The translations under genes and the position numbers were made by a program. Under the pieces are notes generated by a model. That model was not told the DNA's origin, searched no databases, and saw only the letters and a list, made by a program, of their open reading frames with translations. From positions 4,712,001 to 4,776,000 of the forward strand of contig NZ_AP031573.1 in the NCBI RefSeq assembly GCF_041154745.1: 64,000 nt of DNA, given 5' to 3'. Shown piece after piece: positions 1-8,451 of this stretch. How positions within the stretch are numbered: the stretch's first letter is position 1; every line of letters begins with the position of its first letter. The stretch comes from Flavobacterium sp. CFS9. GTDB lineage: Bacteria; Bacteroidota; Bacteroidia; Flavobacteriales; Flavobacteriaceae.

Positions 1-449
1 GTATTCCCGTTCACTTCGCTATTGGTTAATTCCAAATGTAAAATAGGATACGGTTTACCGCAACCGTCTAAATCAGACATCGATTTTACTTCAAAACCAA
101 AATGTTTGTAGAAATTCAAAGCTTCAACATTGTCTTTGTTAACATCAACTTTTATTACACTTAAATGCTCAATTGCATACTTTAAAAGAGTTTTTCCAAT
201 CCCTTTTCCAATCTCATTTGCCGAAACAAACAACATTTCCAGATTTTCATCACTCGTGCCCATAAACCCAACAATCTCCTTTGCACTATTCTTAATACAA
301 TGCAATGTTACATGATCAAAAAAACCAGGAATTATTGTTTTGTAAAATTCAAAATCTTCATCTTTTAAAAAAAAATGTGTTGCTTTGACAGAAGATTGCC
401 AAACATTCATCAAATCTTTGTACTCACTAATTTCTACTTTATCAATCAT
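1..449 (-). CDS. GNAT-family N-acetyltransferase, partial (C-terminus outside the window)
   Basis: The minus strand is open from an ATG at 449 to the window edge, giving about 149 residues that begin MIDKVEISEYKDLMNVWQ. The protein has the usual GNAT layout: an N-terminal helix, a beta-strand followed by the glycine-rich acetyl-CoA loop (EIGKGIGKTLLKYA), and a later strand-helix segment with the typical NVEALNFYKHFGFE motif. Family members transfer an acetyl group from acetyl-CoA to an amine; nothing here shows the substrate. The stop codon lies beyond position 1. It is separated from the next gene by about 200 bp holding a hairpin and a repeat. Confidence 0.85.
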   Translation of the reverse strand, partial: MIDKVEISEYKDLMNVWQSSVKATHFFLKDEDFEFYKTIIPGFFDHVTLHCIKNSAKEIVGFMGTSDENLEMLFVSANEIGKGIGKTLLKYAIEHLSVIKVDVNKDNVEALNFYKHFGFEVKSMSDLDGCGKPYPILHLELTNSEVNGN

Positions 450-518
450 TTTATCTTTATTACAAGTTACTTCTTTCTTTTAATCCTAATAATTCGCTTC
501 AATCCAGCTATAAAATAC

Positions 519-553
519 AAAGTCCCCTTTCATGATACATAAATGGGGACTTT
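519..553 (-). terminator. Hairpin downstream of the S9 peptidase gene
   Basis: AAAGTCCCC (519-527) pairs with GGGGACTTT (545-553) across a 17-nt loop. On the minus strand it lies about 100 bp past the stop of the S9 peptidase and before the acetyltransferase gene. The T tract is weak, so this is a plausible rather than classical terminator. Confidence 0.4.
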
Positions 554-595
554 ATAACTGCTAACGTACATTTTTTTAGTTAGTTTTTCAGTCGA

Positions 596-654
596 AGTTT
601 TCAATCGCAGTCTTCGCACTGCAAACTGAGAACTGTATACTGAGGCTGAAAACT
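596..654. repeat. Short interspersed palindromic repeat
   Basis: The outer arms AGTTTTCA (596-603) and TGAAAACT (647-654) are inverted and enclose an inner GCAGT/ACTGC hairpin. The same outer arms (AGTTTTC / GAAAACT) recur at 6177-6209, so this appears to be one copy of a dispersed intergenic repeat. Confidence 0.5.
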
Positions 655-655
655 C

Positions 656-3001
656 CTATTTCAGCAATGTCGAATTAAACAAGTTTAAGATTCTGCTGTA
701 TTCGTCAATCCAGGAATAAGTTTCTTTAAATCCATGTGCTTCCACAGGAAATGAAGCCAAGCTCCAGTTCTTTTTCTGAAGTTCTATAAAACGCTGAGAC
801 AAACGAACAATGTCTTTGTACTCCACATTATCGTCTACCATTCCGTGTAACATTACTAAATTTCCTTTTAAATTATCGGCATAATAAATAGGAGAACTTT
901 TCTTGAAAGCTTCCGGATCTGTTTCAGGAAAATTTAAAATGTTTCCGGTATATCCGTGATTGTAATGCGCCCAATCCGTTACAGAACGTAAGGCAGCACC
1001 AGAGGCAAATTCACCCGGAGCAGTCAACATTCCCATTAAAGTGATGAAACCGCCGTAAGATCCTCCATAAATACCCACTCTGTTAGCATCAATACCATAT
1101 TTCTCAACCAAATATTTTTTCCCGTCTAAATGATCCGACAAATCTTTTCCTCCCATAAAACGATAAATTCCGGTTCTGAAATCACGACCATAACCATCAC
1201 TTCCTCTGTAATCTATATCCAAAACAGTATATCCCAAATCAGTCAATAAATTATGAAACATATACTCTCTGTGATAATTGCTCCAGTAATTGTGGGCATT
1301 TTGCAGATAACCTGCTCCGTGAACAAAAATGATTGCCGCTTTGTTGGCGTTTTCTGTTTTTGGAGTATATAATCTGGCATTTACCGGAGTTCCGTCCTGA
1401 GCTTTGAAAGTGATTACTTCCGGTTCTCTCCATTTGTATGCTTTAAAGTTTTCGGAAACTGAAGAGGATATTTGCTGTAAACTTGCATTCTTTTTATTGT
1501 CAGCAATATAAAAATCCCATGGAATATTTTTATACGAATAACGTACTAAAAGTGATTTCTCGTCCGGAGAAACGACTACTTCATGCGCGCCGTCTTTGAT
1601 TAAAACTGGTTCCAAAGTACCACCTGCTGCAAGCAATTTATAGAAATTTCGGTTTCCCGGATGTGTTGTATTGGTTGTTAAATAAAATGTCTTTTTATCA
1701 TTAGACAAAGCTACATCGCGAACTTCCCAATTTCCGGTAGTCAATTGAGTCTTTTTACCTGACTTCAGATTATAAGTATACAAATGTGAATAACCAGTTG
1801 CCTCAGACTGGAAATAAATAGTTTCATTGTCTGCTAAAAAACCTAAAACTCCGGAATCAAATGAATACGATGGAATTCCGGGCCCCGCGATCCACGCATC
1901 GTCATGCTGATGTTCGATTTCTTTAAACGTCCCATTCTCAAGATTCAGATTCACCAGCCATCTGTCTTTGTTGTCCTGACTTCTGATTTCAACAATTGCT
2001 GCAGAACCATTTTCGTTATACACAGGAGCCTGAGCTGCAATTAAACGATCTTCTTTGGCTTTATTTTTTAAATTATCGTACGTTTCATAATACTTCGGAT
2101 TGTCCTGAATATGACTTAAAGTCGAGAAATTAACATAATAAACGGTGTCTTTAGCAACAGAGTAAATTCCGAATTTAGTCTTTACCAGATTGGCTGTCGA
2201 AACTTTCTCTTTGGTATCAGGAGTTTGATTATAACCGTCATCTGTTATAAAAACCTCCATTTTTTCTTTTTTATTGTCTGATTCTTCAGCCAAACTAAAA
2301 GTGGCAAAATTTCCGTTCGGATCTGCTTTTAAATTGTAAAAGTTGTCTTTTCCATAAAAATATTCTTTTGCAAAATCAGATTTAACAGCTTTACTTTTGG
2401 CAAGATTCCATTGCTTTTTGGCTGCAGCATCTCTCACAAACTGAAACAATTCTTTTTGCTGTGTCTTTAAAAAGGATTCTTTATCAGGAGTTTTTTCTTT
2501 TTTTACTCCTTTTTTAAAGTTGGTTAACTGCAAAACGGTTCCTTCTTTTGCATTGTATTTAAAAATATTATCATTCTGTTCGAAGAATACAACTCCTGTA
2601 ACTGCGCCTAGTTCAACATTTGAAACCGGGGTACTTTGCTGAATAATTTTCTTAACTGTTTTTGTACTGATGGTATACGAATACAAACCTCCTTTGTCGC
2701 TGTAATACACTACGTCTGAAGTTGGTTTTCTTTTAAAATCCAGTTTAGAAAAAGCGGCTTCTTTTGGCTCGACCAAAGTTGGTTTTGCTGCTCCTTTTTG
2801 CCAGGAATAGGTATTTGCGCCTAGTTCATTGGTTGGGTTCCATTCGAAATATACTTTTTTACCGTCTAAAGACCAGCGTCCGTAAGTCGGTTGATTTCCA
2901 GTAAAGCCCTCTCCTTTCATTATTTCTTCTAATTTCAGAGTTTGGCTACTGCCCGAAACCGATAGCATAAAAAAGGCAAGAATAAAAATGTTTTTTGTCA
3001 T
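656..3001 (-). CDS. S9-family serine peptidase (prolyl oligopeptidase / dipeptidyl-peptidase type), exported
   Basis: This 781-aa protein starts with a signal peptide (MTKNIFILAFFMLSVSG). Residues of about 30-520 form repeated beta-propeller blades of the DPP-IV type. The C-terminal alpha/beta-hydrolase domain has the nucleophile elbow GIYGGSYGGF, the acid-loop motif HGMVDDNVEY and the catalytic His near residue 756 (EAHGF). Members cleave short peptides, often after proline, and in Bacteroidota usually act in the periplasm. Length and domain order are normal for the family. The gene is transcribed alone; a CAAAnnTA match (reverse TAnnTTTG) lies at 3022-3029 just upstream, but without a well-spaced -33 box. 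Confidence 0.93.
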   Translation of the reverse strand: MTKNIFILAFFMLSVSGSSQTLKLEEIMKGEGFTGNQPTYGRWSLDGKKVYFEWNPTNELGANTYSWQKGAAKPTLVEPKEAAFSKLDFKRKPTSDVVYYSDKGGLYSYTISTKTVKKIIQQSTPVSNVELGAVTGVVFFEQNDNIFKYNAKEGTVLQLTNFKKGVKKEKTPDKESFLKTQQKELFQFVRDAAAKKQWNLAKSKAVKSDFAKEYFYGKDNFYNLKADPNGNFATFSLAEESDNKKEKMEVFITDDGYNQTPDTKEKVSTANLVKTKFGIYSVAKDTVYYVNFSTLSHIQDNPKYYETYDNLKNKAKEDRLIAAQAPVYNENGSAAIVEIRSQDNKDRWLVNLNLENGTFKEIEHQHDDAWIAGPGIPSYSFDSGVLGFLADNETIYFQSEATGYSHLYTYNLKSGKKTQLTTGNWEVRDVALSNDKKTFYLTTNTTHPGNRNFYKLLAAGGTLEPVLIKDGAHEVVVSPDEKSLLVRYSYKNIPWDFYIADNKKNASLQQISSSVSENFKAYKWREPEVITFKAQDGTPVNARLYTPKTENANKAAIIFVHGAGYLQNAHNYWSNYHREYMFHNLLTDLGYTVLDIDYRGSDGYGRDFRTGIYRFMGGKDLSDHLDGKKYLVEKYGIDANRVGIYGGSYGGFITLMGMLTAPGEFASGAALRSVTDWAHYNHGYTGNILNFPETDPEAFKKSSPIYYADNLKGNLVMLHGMVDDNVEYKDIVRLSQRFIELQKKNWSLASFPVEAHGFKETYSWIDEYSRILNLFNSTLLK

Positions 3002-3091
3002 GGTATAGTTTTTAGATAAAACAAAAATACACTTTGAAACTTACTAAAAAAATGTTTTTACAACTTCAGACAGCCAATCTGTCAAAGAGAT

Positions 3092-3127
3092 AAAAAAAAG
3101 TCTTCAAAAACATATTTTGAAGACTTT
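3092..3127 (-). terminator. Rho-independent terminator of the HAD gene
   Basis: AAAGTCTTCAAAA (3097-3109) and TTTTGAAGACTTT (3115-3127) form a perfect 13-bp stem with a 5-nt loop. Read on the minus strand, the stem is followed by a run of T residues. It sits about 60 bp past the stop of the HAD hydrolase. Confidence 0.8.
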
Positions 3128-3185
3128 CAGATTCTTTGATTGTAAAACGGTTTACAGTTTAAAGCGATACAACAAATTCTTATTT

Positions 3186-4016
3186 TTAATCCATTACGAA
3201 TTCTTTATTCAAAATCTTAGAAGCGATGTAATTGGCAACACCGTCTTCTGCATTGGTTTTAATTACTTCCAGATTTGGTAAAGTTTCTTTTAGTAAGGCC
3301 GGAGCATTCCCCATAATCAAACCTTTCCCTGTTGATTCTAACATTTGTACATCATTGAAACCGTCACCAAAAGAAACTGCTTCTTCCAAAGAAAATCCCT
3401 CTTTTTCTAAAACACGTTGAATCGCTACGGCTTTATCAACCGATTTGTCCATGAATTCCAAACAGGTTGGCAAGCTAAATGCATGGTGTAAATCACTGGA
3501 TGAATTTGCCAAAATCGCCTCTTTTAGGGCTACCAGTTTTTCGTGATTCTCATGCGAGAAGAAAATTTTAATGGCTGCAAAATCTTCCAGGGTTTTATAA
3601 TCTACCAATTCAGGACGGTATTTTAATTCGGCTTGAAAAGCATTTAATCGTTCATTAACTCTATTGGTCTGCCAAACGTTTTCTTTGAACAGAACCACTG
3701 TGATTTCAGGATCAATCTCGACATTTAATGCCGCTTTTACCACATCGCTTTTTAAATCGAACGCAAAAAGCTCTTCTTTTTTAGGAGAATGAATTCTTGC
3801 TCCGTTTGAGCTCACGAGATAAACCGGAACTTCAAGCGTTTCAATAATAGCCATAGCATCCAGATGATGACGGCCTGTAGCTACGATAATAAGATAATTT
3901 TGATGGTGGAGTTCCTGAAAAATGGATTTGGTATAATCTGATATTCTGTGTTGAGGGTTGAGTAAGGTTCCGTCTAAATCGGTTACTACAACTTTTATAT
4001 TTTTAAGCTTTGTCAT
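3186..4016 (-). CDS. Cof-type HAD-IIB family hydrolase (sugar-phosphate phosphatase-like)
   Basis: The 276-aa protein starts at MTKLKNIK. A longer reading from 4073 is possible but would begin upstream of the predicted promoter, so 4016 is preferred. HAD motif I is VVTDLDGTLL (nucleophile Asp13, Asp15), motif II is the T in VATGRH, motif III is the Lys in MDKSVDKA, and motif IV is SFGDGFNDVQML. A C2B cap lies between motifs II and III. Family members remove phosphate from small metabolites such as sugar phosphates or flavin precursors; the substrate cannot be read from sequence. The gene is single, with a terminator downstream. Confidence 0.9.
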   Translation of the reverse strand: MTKLKNIKVVVTDLDGTLLNPQHRISDYTKSIFQELHHQNYLIIVATGRHHLDAMAIIETLEVPVYLVSSNGARIHSPKKEELFAFDLKSDVVKAALNVEIDPEITVVLFKENVWQTNRVNERLNAFQAELKYRPELVDYKTLEDFAAIKIFFSHENHEKLVALKEAILANSSSDLHHAFSLPTCLEFMDKSVDKAVAIQRVLEKEGFSLEEAVSFGDGFNDVQMLESTGKGLIMGNAPALLKETLPNLEVIKTNAEDGVANYIASKILNKEFVMD

Positions 4017-4042
4017 ATTAAAATTCAGGTATTTATGAATGA

Positions 4043-4074
4043 CAAAATTACGGCTTTGCTTGCAGAAGAGCAAA
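4043..4074 (-). promoter_or_regulatory. Predicted flavobacterial promoter of the HAD gene
   Basis: On the minus strand there is a -33 TTTG (4074-4071), a 20-bp spacer and a -7 TAATTTTG (4050-4043). Spacing is within the 17-23 bp described for Flavobacterium promoters. The predicted transcript start leaves about a 20-nt leader before the ATG at 4016. Confidence 0.55.
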
Positions 4075-4154
4075 AATTACCCCCTTCGAAAGCTTCAAAA
4101 ACAGCAAGTTTATTATATATTTAACTATTACGTTAACTATTCCATTTTAAATAT

Positions 4155-4517
4155 TCAAACTTTAATAATTCCGGTTTTGTATAAATGGAGAGCTTGTTCT
4201 ATAATTTGTTCGATTCTTTCTACGGGTAAATCTTTTTCAGGCTCAAAAAGCATAATTTTCATTCTCGATCGGGCTTCCTGAAGTAAAAAAGGTTCATCAA
4301 AGTGTTTTCCTTCTACCATTCCAATATAGGGCTTTTTGTATTTTTTATGCATCCACAAATAACAGAACATTTTCCCTTTATAACAGAAGAAAGGCATCCC
4401 GTATTTTAAAACATGAGTAATCTCTTTGTCCTGTCTTAAGATAATCTCTTTTAAGGCCAAAAAGACTCCTTTCCCAGGTTCCTCTTGTTTTAGGTAGAAA
4501 TCATCTAGTTGTTTCAT
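4155..4517 (-). CDS. DUF1801 (YdhG-like) domain protein
   Basis: The 120-aa protein has the compact DUF1801 fold signature: an N-terminal helix region (LKEIILRQDKEITHVLKY), then GMPFFCYKGKMFCYL and the C-terminal helices. Family members are small cytosolic proteins, some annotated as iron-chaperone-like, with no firm function. Its start codon overlaps the stop of the upstream lipoprotein gene by 4 nt, so the two are probably co-transcribed. Confidence 0.8.
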   Translation of the reverse strand: MKQLDDFYLKQEEPGKGVFLALKEIILRQDKEITHVLKYGMPFFCYKGKMFCYLWMHKKYKKPYIGMVEGKHFDEPFLLQEARSRMKIMLFEPEKDLPVERIEQIIEQALHLYKTGIIKV

Positions 4518-4999
4518 CTCCTTATTTTTTCAGTTTTTGCAAAAATAATTTTTAAAGTATCCGGACAACCGGAATTTTGCTTTAATTTATAAACTAAAGA
4601 ATCATTTTTAAGGTAAAATTTTTCTTTAGTAAATATTGCGAATGATTTATTATTCGTAGGTTCACAGTTAGGTATTGTCAAAATATTTTTTCGATCATAT
4701 TCCCCATAAGAAATGCATTCTACAAATGGAAACATCCTATAACAAGTGTCACTACTTGTACTATTTAATTCTATCGTATCACCAAATCTTTTCCAATTCC
4801 CTTTAGAAACTACCCTCCAATCACACCCTGCACTTGCATATTTAAAAGTACCGTCTATATTAATTTTTAAGGTTGACCTGTTTGGAATTATATATTCAGT
4901 ATCATACCAAGTTCCACCAAATTTATTTAGCGAGCTTTCTGATTTTTTGCACGAAATCAAACTAACAAGAACTAAAATTGTGCTAATTCCAAATTTCAT
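4514..4999 (-). CDS. Putative lipoprotein, unknown function
   Basis: The 161-aa protein begins MKFGISTILVLVSLISCKKSES, a lipoprotein signal with Cys at residue 17. The mature part is beta-rich (GGTWYDTEYIIPN, GNWKRFGDTIELN) and resembles the small lipocalin-like lipoproteins common in Flavobacteria, including those at 48.9 and 52.4 kb in this window. The family was not recognised by name. It overlaps the DUF1801 gene by 4 nt. Confidence 0.7.
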   Translation of the reverse strand: MKFGISTILVLVSLISCKKSESSLNKFGGTWYDTEYIIPNRSTLKINIDGTFKYASAGCDWRVVSKGNWKRFGDTIELNSTSSDTCYRMFPFVECISYGEYDRKNILTIPNCEPTNNKSFAIFTKEKFYLKNDSLVYKLKQNSGCPDTLKIIFAKTEKIRR

Positions 5000-5141
5000 T
5001 AATTTTACTTTTAAACTTCTAACTCAAAAAAAATATTCGTTTTACACCTCTCTCCTTAAAGATTATTAGGTATAAAACGAATATTAATAAATGTTAAAAC
5101 ACATTTTACGATTTACATTTAACATTTCGCTATAATTAAAC

Positions 5142-6092
5142 TTAGTCGTGATTTTCGATCTGCTTGTAAGCGTCAATTACTTTTTTGACTAATCGGTGGC
5201 GTACAATATCCTTATCATCGAGATAAATAATTCCGATACCTTCAATGTCTTTCAGTACCAAAAGCGCTTCTTTCAGACCGGAAATAGTTCTGCGTGGCAA
5301 ATCGACCTGTCCGGGATCACCCGTAATCATAAATTTGGCGTTTTTACCCATACGGGTCAGGAACATTTTCATTTGCGAATGTGTCGTATTCTGCGCCTCA
5401 TCTAAAATTACAAAGGCATTATCAAGTGTGCGTCCACGCATAAAGGCTAATGGTGCAATCTGAATAATTCCTTTTAAAATGTAATCCTCTAGTTTTTCGT
5501 TAGGAAGCATGTCGCGCAAGGCATCATAAAGAGGCTGCATGTAAGGATCGAGTTTTTCTTTCATATCGCCGGGTAAAAATCCCAGGTTTTCACCTGCTTC
5601 TACCGCCGGTCGGGTCAATATGATCCTTTTTACTTCTTTGTCTTTAAGCGCTTTTACCGCCATGGCAACACCCGTGTACGTTTTTCCGGTTCCGGCAGGT
5701 CCAACGGCAAATACCATATCATTTTTTTTGATGGTATCTACCAGTAACTGCTGGTTAGGCGTCATGGCTTTAATGATTTTACCGCCAACACCATGAACTA
5801 ATATTTTGTCATGATCGTATGCTTTTTTTTCATCTTGTCCATCACTCATAATTACCCTTTCGATCACATTATCATCAATGTTATTGTATCGGGTAAAATG
5901 AAGCATAAGCCTCTGGAATCTTTTTTCGAATTCATCTAAAACTTCTTTCTCGCCAAATGCCTTCAAAGTGGTCCCTCTCGCTACTATTTTAAGCTTTGGG
6001 TAATACTTTTTAATGATTTCAAGATGCGTATCCTGAGCACCCCAAAAGTCTTTTGGAGCGATGTCTATGAGCTCAATAATTCTTTCGTTCAA
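5142..6092 (-). CDS. phoH: PhoH family protein (PhoH-like ATPase)
   Basis: This 316-aa protein has an N-terminal KH-like region of about 100 residues followed by the PhoH ATPase core. Walker A is GPAGTGKT at 131-138 and Walker B is FVILDEAQN, followed by MTGDPGQVDLP-type sensor sequence (MITGDPGQVDLPRR). PhoH proteins are cytosolic ATPases linked to RNA metabolism and phosphate stress. Length and motifs are complete. It stands alone with repeat-bearing spacers on both sides. Confidence 0.93.
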   Translation of the reverse strand: MNERIIELIDIAPKDFWGAQDTHLEIIKKYYPKLKIVARGTTLKAFGEKEVLDEFEKRFQRLMLHFTRYNNIDDNVIERVIMSDGQDEKKAYDHDKILVHGVGGKIIKAMTPNQQLLVDTIKKNDMVFAVGPAGTGKTYTGVAMAVKALKDKEVKRIILTRPAVEAGENLGFLPGDMKEKLDPYMQPLYDALRDMLPNEKLEDYILKGIIQIAPLAFMRGRTLDNAFVILDEAQNTTHSQMKMFLTRMGKNAKFMITGDPGQVDLPRRTISGLKEALLVLKDIEGIGIIYLDDKDIVRHRLVKKVIDAYKQIENHD

Positions 6093-6176
6093 ATGAGATA
6101 GTTTTAAATTAAAAATAAATCAGTTTTTTATAAATCAGTAGTTGTCGGGTCTTTTTTTAGTCGCAGTTTCGACGGG

Positions 6177-6209
6177 AGTTTTCGGCTGGTGTGACCGAGA
6201 CTGAAAACT
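6177..6209. repeat. Short interspersed palindromic repeat
   Basis: AGTTTTC (6177-6183) and GAAAACT (6203-6209) form inverted arms with a 19-nt interior. This is the second copy of the family seen at 596-654, and it lies upstream of divergent genes. Confidence 0.45.
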
Positions 6210-6332
6210 CTGGCCAATAATTGCAATTTGTCTTTTCATTTCTTCATTTTTGCAATTACTATTACTAGCTTTGCATTTCTCAAATTTAATGAAAATTAGA
6301 TTTAAATACTACCAATAGTTATAAACAAAATT

Positions 6333-7160
6333 ATGTCAATAATTACCCTCACTACCGATTACGGCTTAAAGGACCACTTTGTTGGTTCACTAAAGGGTAA
6401 AATACTATCGGAGTATCCGGAGGTTACGCTTGTTGACATTTCGCATGACATTGACCCATTTAACACAGCCGAAGCGAGTTACGTCATTGGTGCATCGTAT
6501 TTGAGTTTCCCAAAAGGAACCGTTCACTTAATTGGGGTAGATATCGAACGCAATAAAGAAAATCAGCATATTGCTATGCAATGGAACGATCATTACTTTA
6601 TTTGTGCTGATAATGGTATACTGAGCATGCTTACGCAGAAAATTGTTCCGCAAAAAATTGTTGCCATCAATATACATGACCGCTTTCCCAGCGAATTTAG
6701 CGATTTGGATATTTTCATTAAGGTCGCCTGTCACATTTCTAAAGGCGGCTTGCTTAATGTTATTGGCAAAGAAATCAAAGAAATCAAGCAAATCACAGAA
6801 TTACAGCCTGTAGTTGCCGGCGACAACAACTCCATAAAAGGTTATGTGATTTACATCGATCATTTCGGGAACGTGGTAACCAATATTTCGAAAAGACAGT
6901 TTACAGAAGTGGCAAAAGGACGGGCTTATGAAATTGTCATGAAACCCAAAAGTATCAAAACCATTTTACCCAATTACTCCGCCATTGCGAGCTCGGAAAA
7001 ATATCCCATAAAAACATATGAAGGAGAGAAACTGGCTATTTTTAACGAAGCCGGATTCCTTGAAATTGCCATTTTCAGGAGCAATCCGTCTAAAGTGGGT
7101 TCTGCGAATAGTCTTTTAGGTTTAAATTACAGAGATGTTATTACGATTAAATTTTTATAA
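6333..7160 (+). CDS. SAM hydroxide adenosyltransferase (DUF62 / chlorinase-fluorinase fold)
   Basis: The 275-aa protein has the N-terminal LTTDYGLKDHFVGSLKG motif, the central GVDIER and ADNGILS motifs, and the C-terminal domain with IDHFGNVVTNI. These mark the S-adenosyl-L-methionine hydroxide adenosyltransferase family, in which SAM is split with water or hydroxide to adenosine and methionine. It is related in fold to the SAM fluorinase/chlorinase, but the insertion loop seen in the fluorinase was not noticed. Length is normal. It is divergent from phoH. Confidence 0.9.
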   Translation: MSIITLTTDYGLKDHFVGSLKGKILSEYPEVTLVDISHDIDPFNTAEASYVIGASYLSFPKGTVHLIGVDIERNKENQHIAMQWNDHYFICADNGILSMLTQKIVPQKIVAINIHDRFPSEFSDLDIFIKVACHISKGGLLNVIGKEIKEIKQITELQPVVAGDNNSIKGYVIYIDHFGNVVTNISKRQFTEVAKGRAYEIVMKPKSIKTILPNYSAIASSEKYPIKTYEGEKLAIFNEAGFLEIAIFRSNPSKVGSANSLLGLNYRDVITIKFL

Positions 7161-7323
7161 TATTTTTTGGATTTCAGATCTGAAATTTCAAACTTAAAAT
7201 ACACAAAATTTCGAATTTATTTTTTTTCATCAAAAGAACAATCAATTTTGGTATTTTTGCGCACCTTTAGTTTTTGAGATATCCATAATCTAAAATCTAA
7301 AATAAGAAATCTAAAATTGCAAT

Positions 7324-7620
7324 ATGTTTGTTCGAATAGTAAAAATGAGTTTTCATGAAGAGAAAATCCCTGATTTTCTGGAGAATTTCGAAAGTGTGAA
7401 AAATAAAATACGGGAAGCGAATGGAAATCGTTTTTTAGAGTTGTATCAGGATAAAAATAATAAATGCATATTTTTCACTTACAGCTACTGGGAAACCGAA
7501 CAGGATTTAGAAAATTACAGACAATCCGAACTTTTTAATACGGTTTGGAGTTTCACCAAAAAACTTTTCAATGCCAAACCCGAAGCCTGGAGCGTGGATA
7601 AATTGGTAAGCTTAAATTAG
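7324..7620 (+). CDS. Putative quinol monooxygenase (ABM domain)
   Basis: The 98-aa protein (MFVRIVKMSFHEEKIPDFLENF) has the antibiotic-biosynthesis-monooxygenase ferredoxin-like layout: a first strand, a helix with FESVKNKIREANG, then LELYQDKNNKCIFFTYSYW and the closing FNTVWSFTKKLF segment. Such small cytosolic proteins often act as dimers and oxidise quinols or degrade heme-like molecules; the substrate is unknown. A TATTTTTG -7-like box occurs about 65 bp upstream. A long inverted repeat begins at its stop codon. Confidence 0.82.
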   Translation: MFVRIVKMSFHEEKIPDFLENFESVKNKIREANGNRFLELYQDKNNKCIFFTYSYWETEQDLENYRQSELFNTVWSFTKKLFNAKPEAWSVDKLVSLN

Positions 7621-7690
7621 TTTCAGGTTTCAGGTTTCAAGTTTCGCATACTGCGCAAAACAGCACAACTTGAAACCTGAAACCTGAAAC
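7620..7690. repeat. 24-bp perfect inverted repeat built of TTTCAGG units
   Basis: Arms at 7620-7643 and 7667-7690 are exact inverted copies with a 23-nt loop. Each arm is made of GGTTTCA-type heptamer units. It can form a long hairpin between the monooxygenase and gldF, perhaps ending the first transcript. The same heptamer appears in tandem inside mnmE at 16247-16269. Confidence 0.75.
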
Positions 7691-7722
7691 AAAATAAACG
7701 ATTAAACAAATAAACGTTATAC

Positions 7723-8451
7723 ATGAAATCAATCATTTTAAGAGAAATAAAATCTTTTTTTGGCTCTCCTATAGGTTATTTGGTCATTGCAATCTTCTTA
7801 ATCAGCAATGGACTATTCTTATGGGTATTTGAAGGCGACTACAACATTTTAAATACAGGTTATGCCGATTTAACACCCTTTTTCACCCTGGCTCCGTGGA
7901 TTCTGATTTTTCTGATTCCGGCTGTCACCATGAGAAGTTTTTCTGATGAAAAAAAACAGGGAACACTGGAATTACTATTAACCAAACCTTTATCGATCTG
8001 GGAAATTGTTAACGGAAAATTTCTGGGCTCTTTCTTATTAATTGTTTTAGCCATCGTTCCAACACTTATCTATGTGAAAGTCATTTCAAATTTAGGTGCT
8101 CCGGAAGGAAATATCGATATGGGAAGTACTATCGGTTCTTATTTTGGACTATTATTTTTGATTGCTGCTTACTCCGCAATCGGGATCTTTACTTCTACCC
8201 TGTCCGAAAATCAGATTGTGGCTTTTATCATAGCCGTTTTTCTGTGCTTTATTCTTTATTTTGGTTTTGAAGGACTCGCATCACTGATTCCGGGATCTTT
8301 TTCTGCTATTGTTTCTGTCTTTGGAATGCAGGATCATTTTAAGAGTATGAGCCGCGGTGTAATCGATACTCGTGATGTAATTTATTTCTTAAGCATCACT
8401 GTATTGTTTCTCTCGTTTACTGTTTATCAATTAAAATCATTTAAAGCGTAA
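7723..8451 (+). CDS. gldF: Gliding motility ABC transporter permease GldF
   Basis: The 242-aa protein has six predicted membrane segments, starting with SFFGSPIGYLVIAIFLISNG, and the ABC-2 permease motif FSDEKKQGTLELLLTKPLS. GldF is the membrane subunit of the GldA-GldF-GldG ABC transporter needed for gliding in Flavobacterium johnsoniae. The ATPase gldA is not adjacent, as is usual. The stop TAA shares its last base with the ATG of gldG, so translation is coupled. Confidence 0.93.
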   Translation: MKSIILREIKSFFGSPIGYLVIAIFLISNGLFLWVFEGDYNILNTGYADLTPFFTLAPWILIFLIPAVTMRSFSDEKKQGTLELLLTKPLSIWEIVNGKFLGSFLLIVLAIVPTLIYVKVISNLGAPEGNIDMGSTIGSYFGLLFLIAAYSAIGIFTSTLSENQIVAFIIAVFLCFILYFGFEGLASLIPGSFSAIVSVFGMQDHFKSMSRGVIDTRDVIYFLSITVLFLSFTVYQLKSFKA

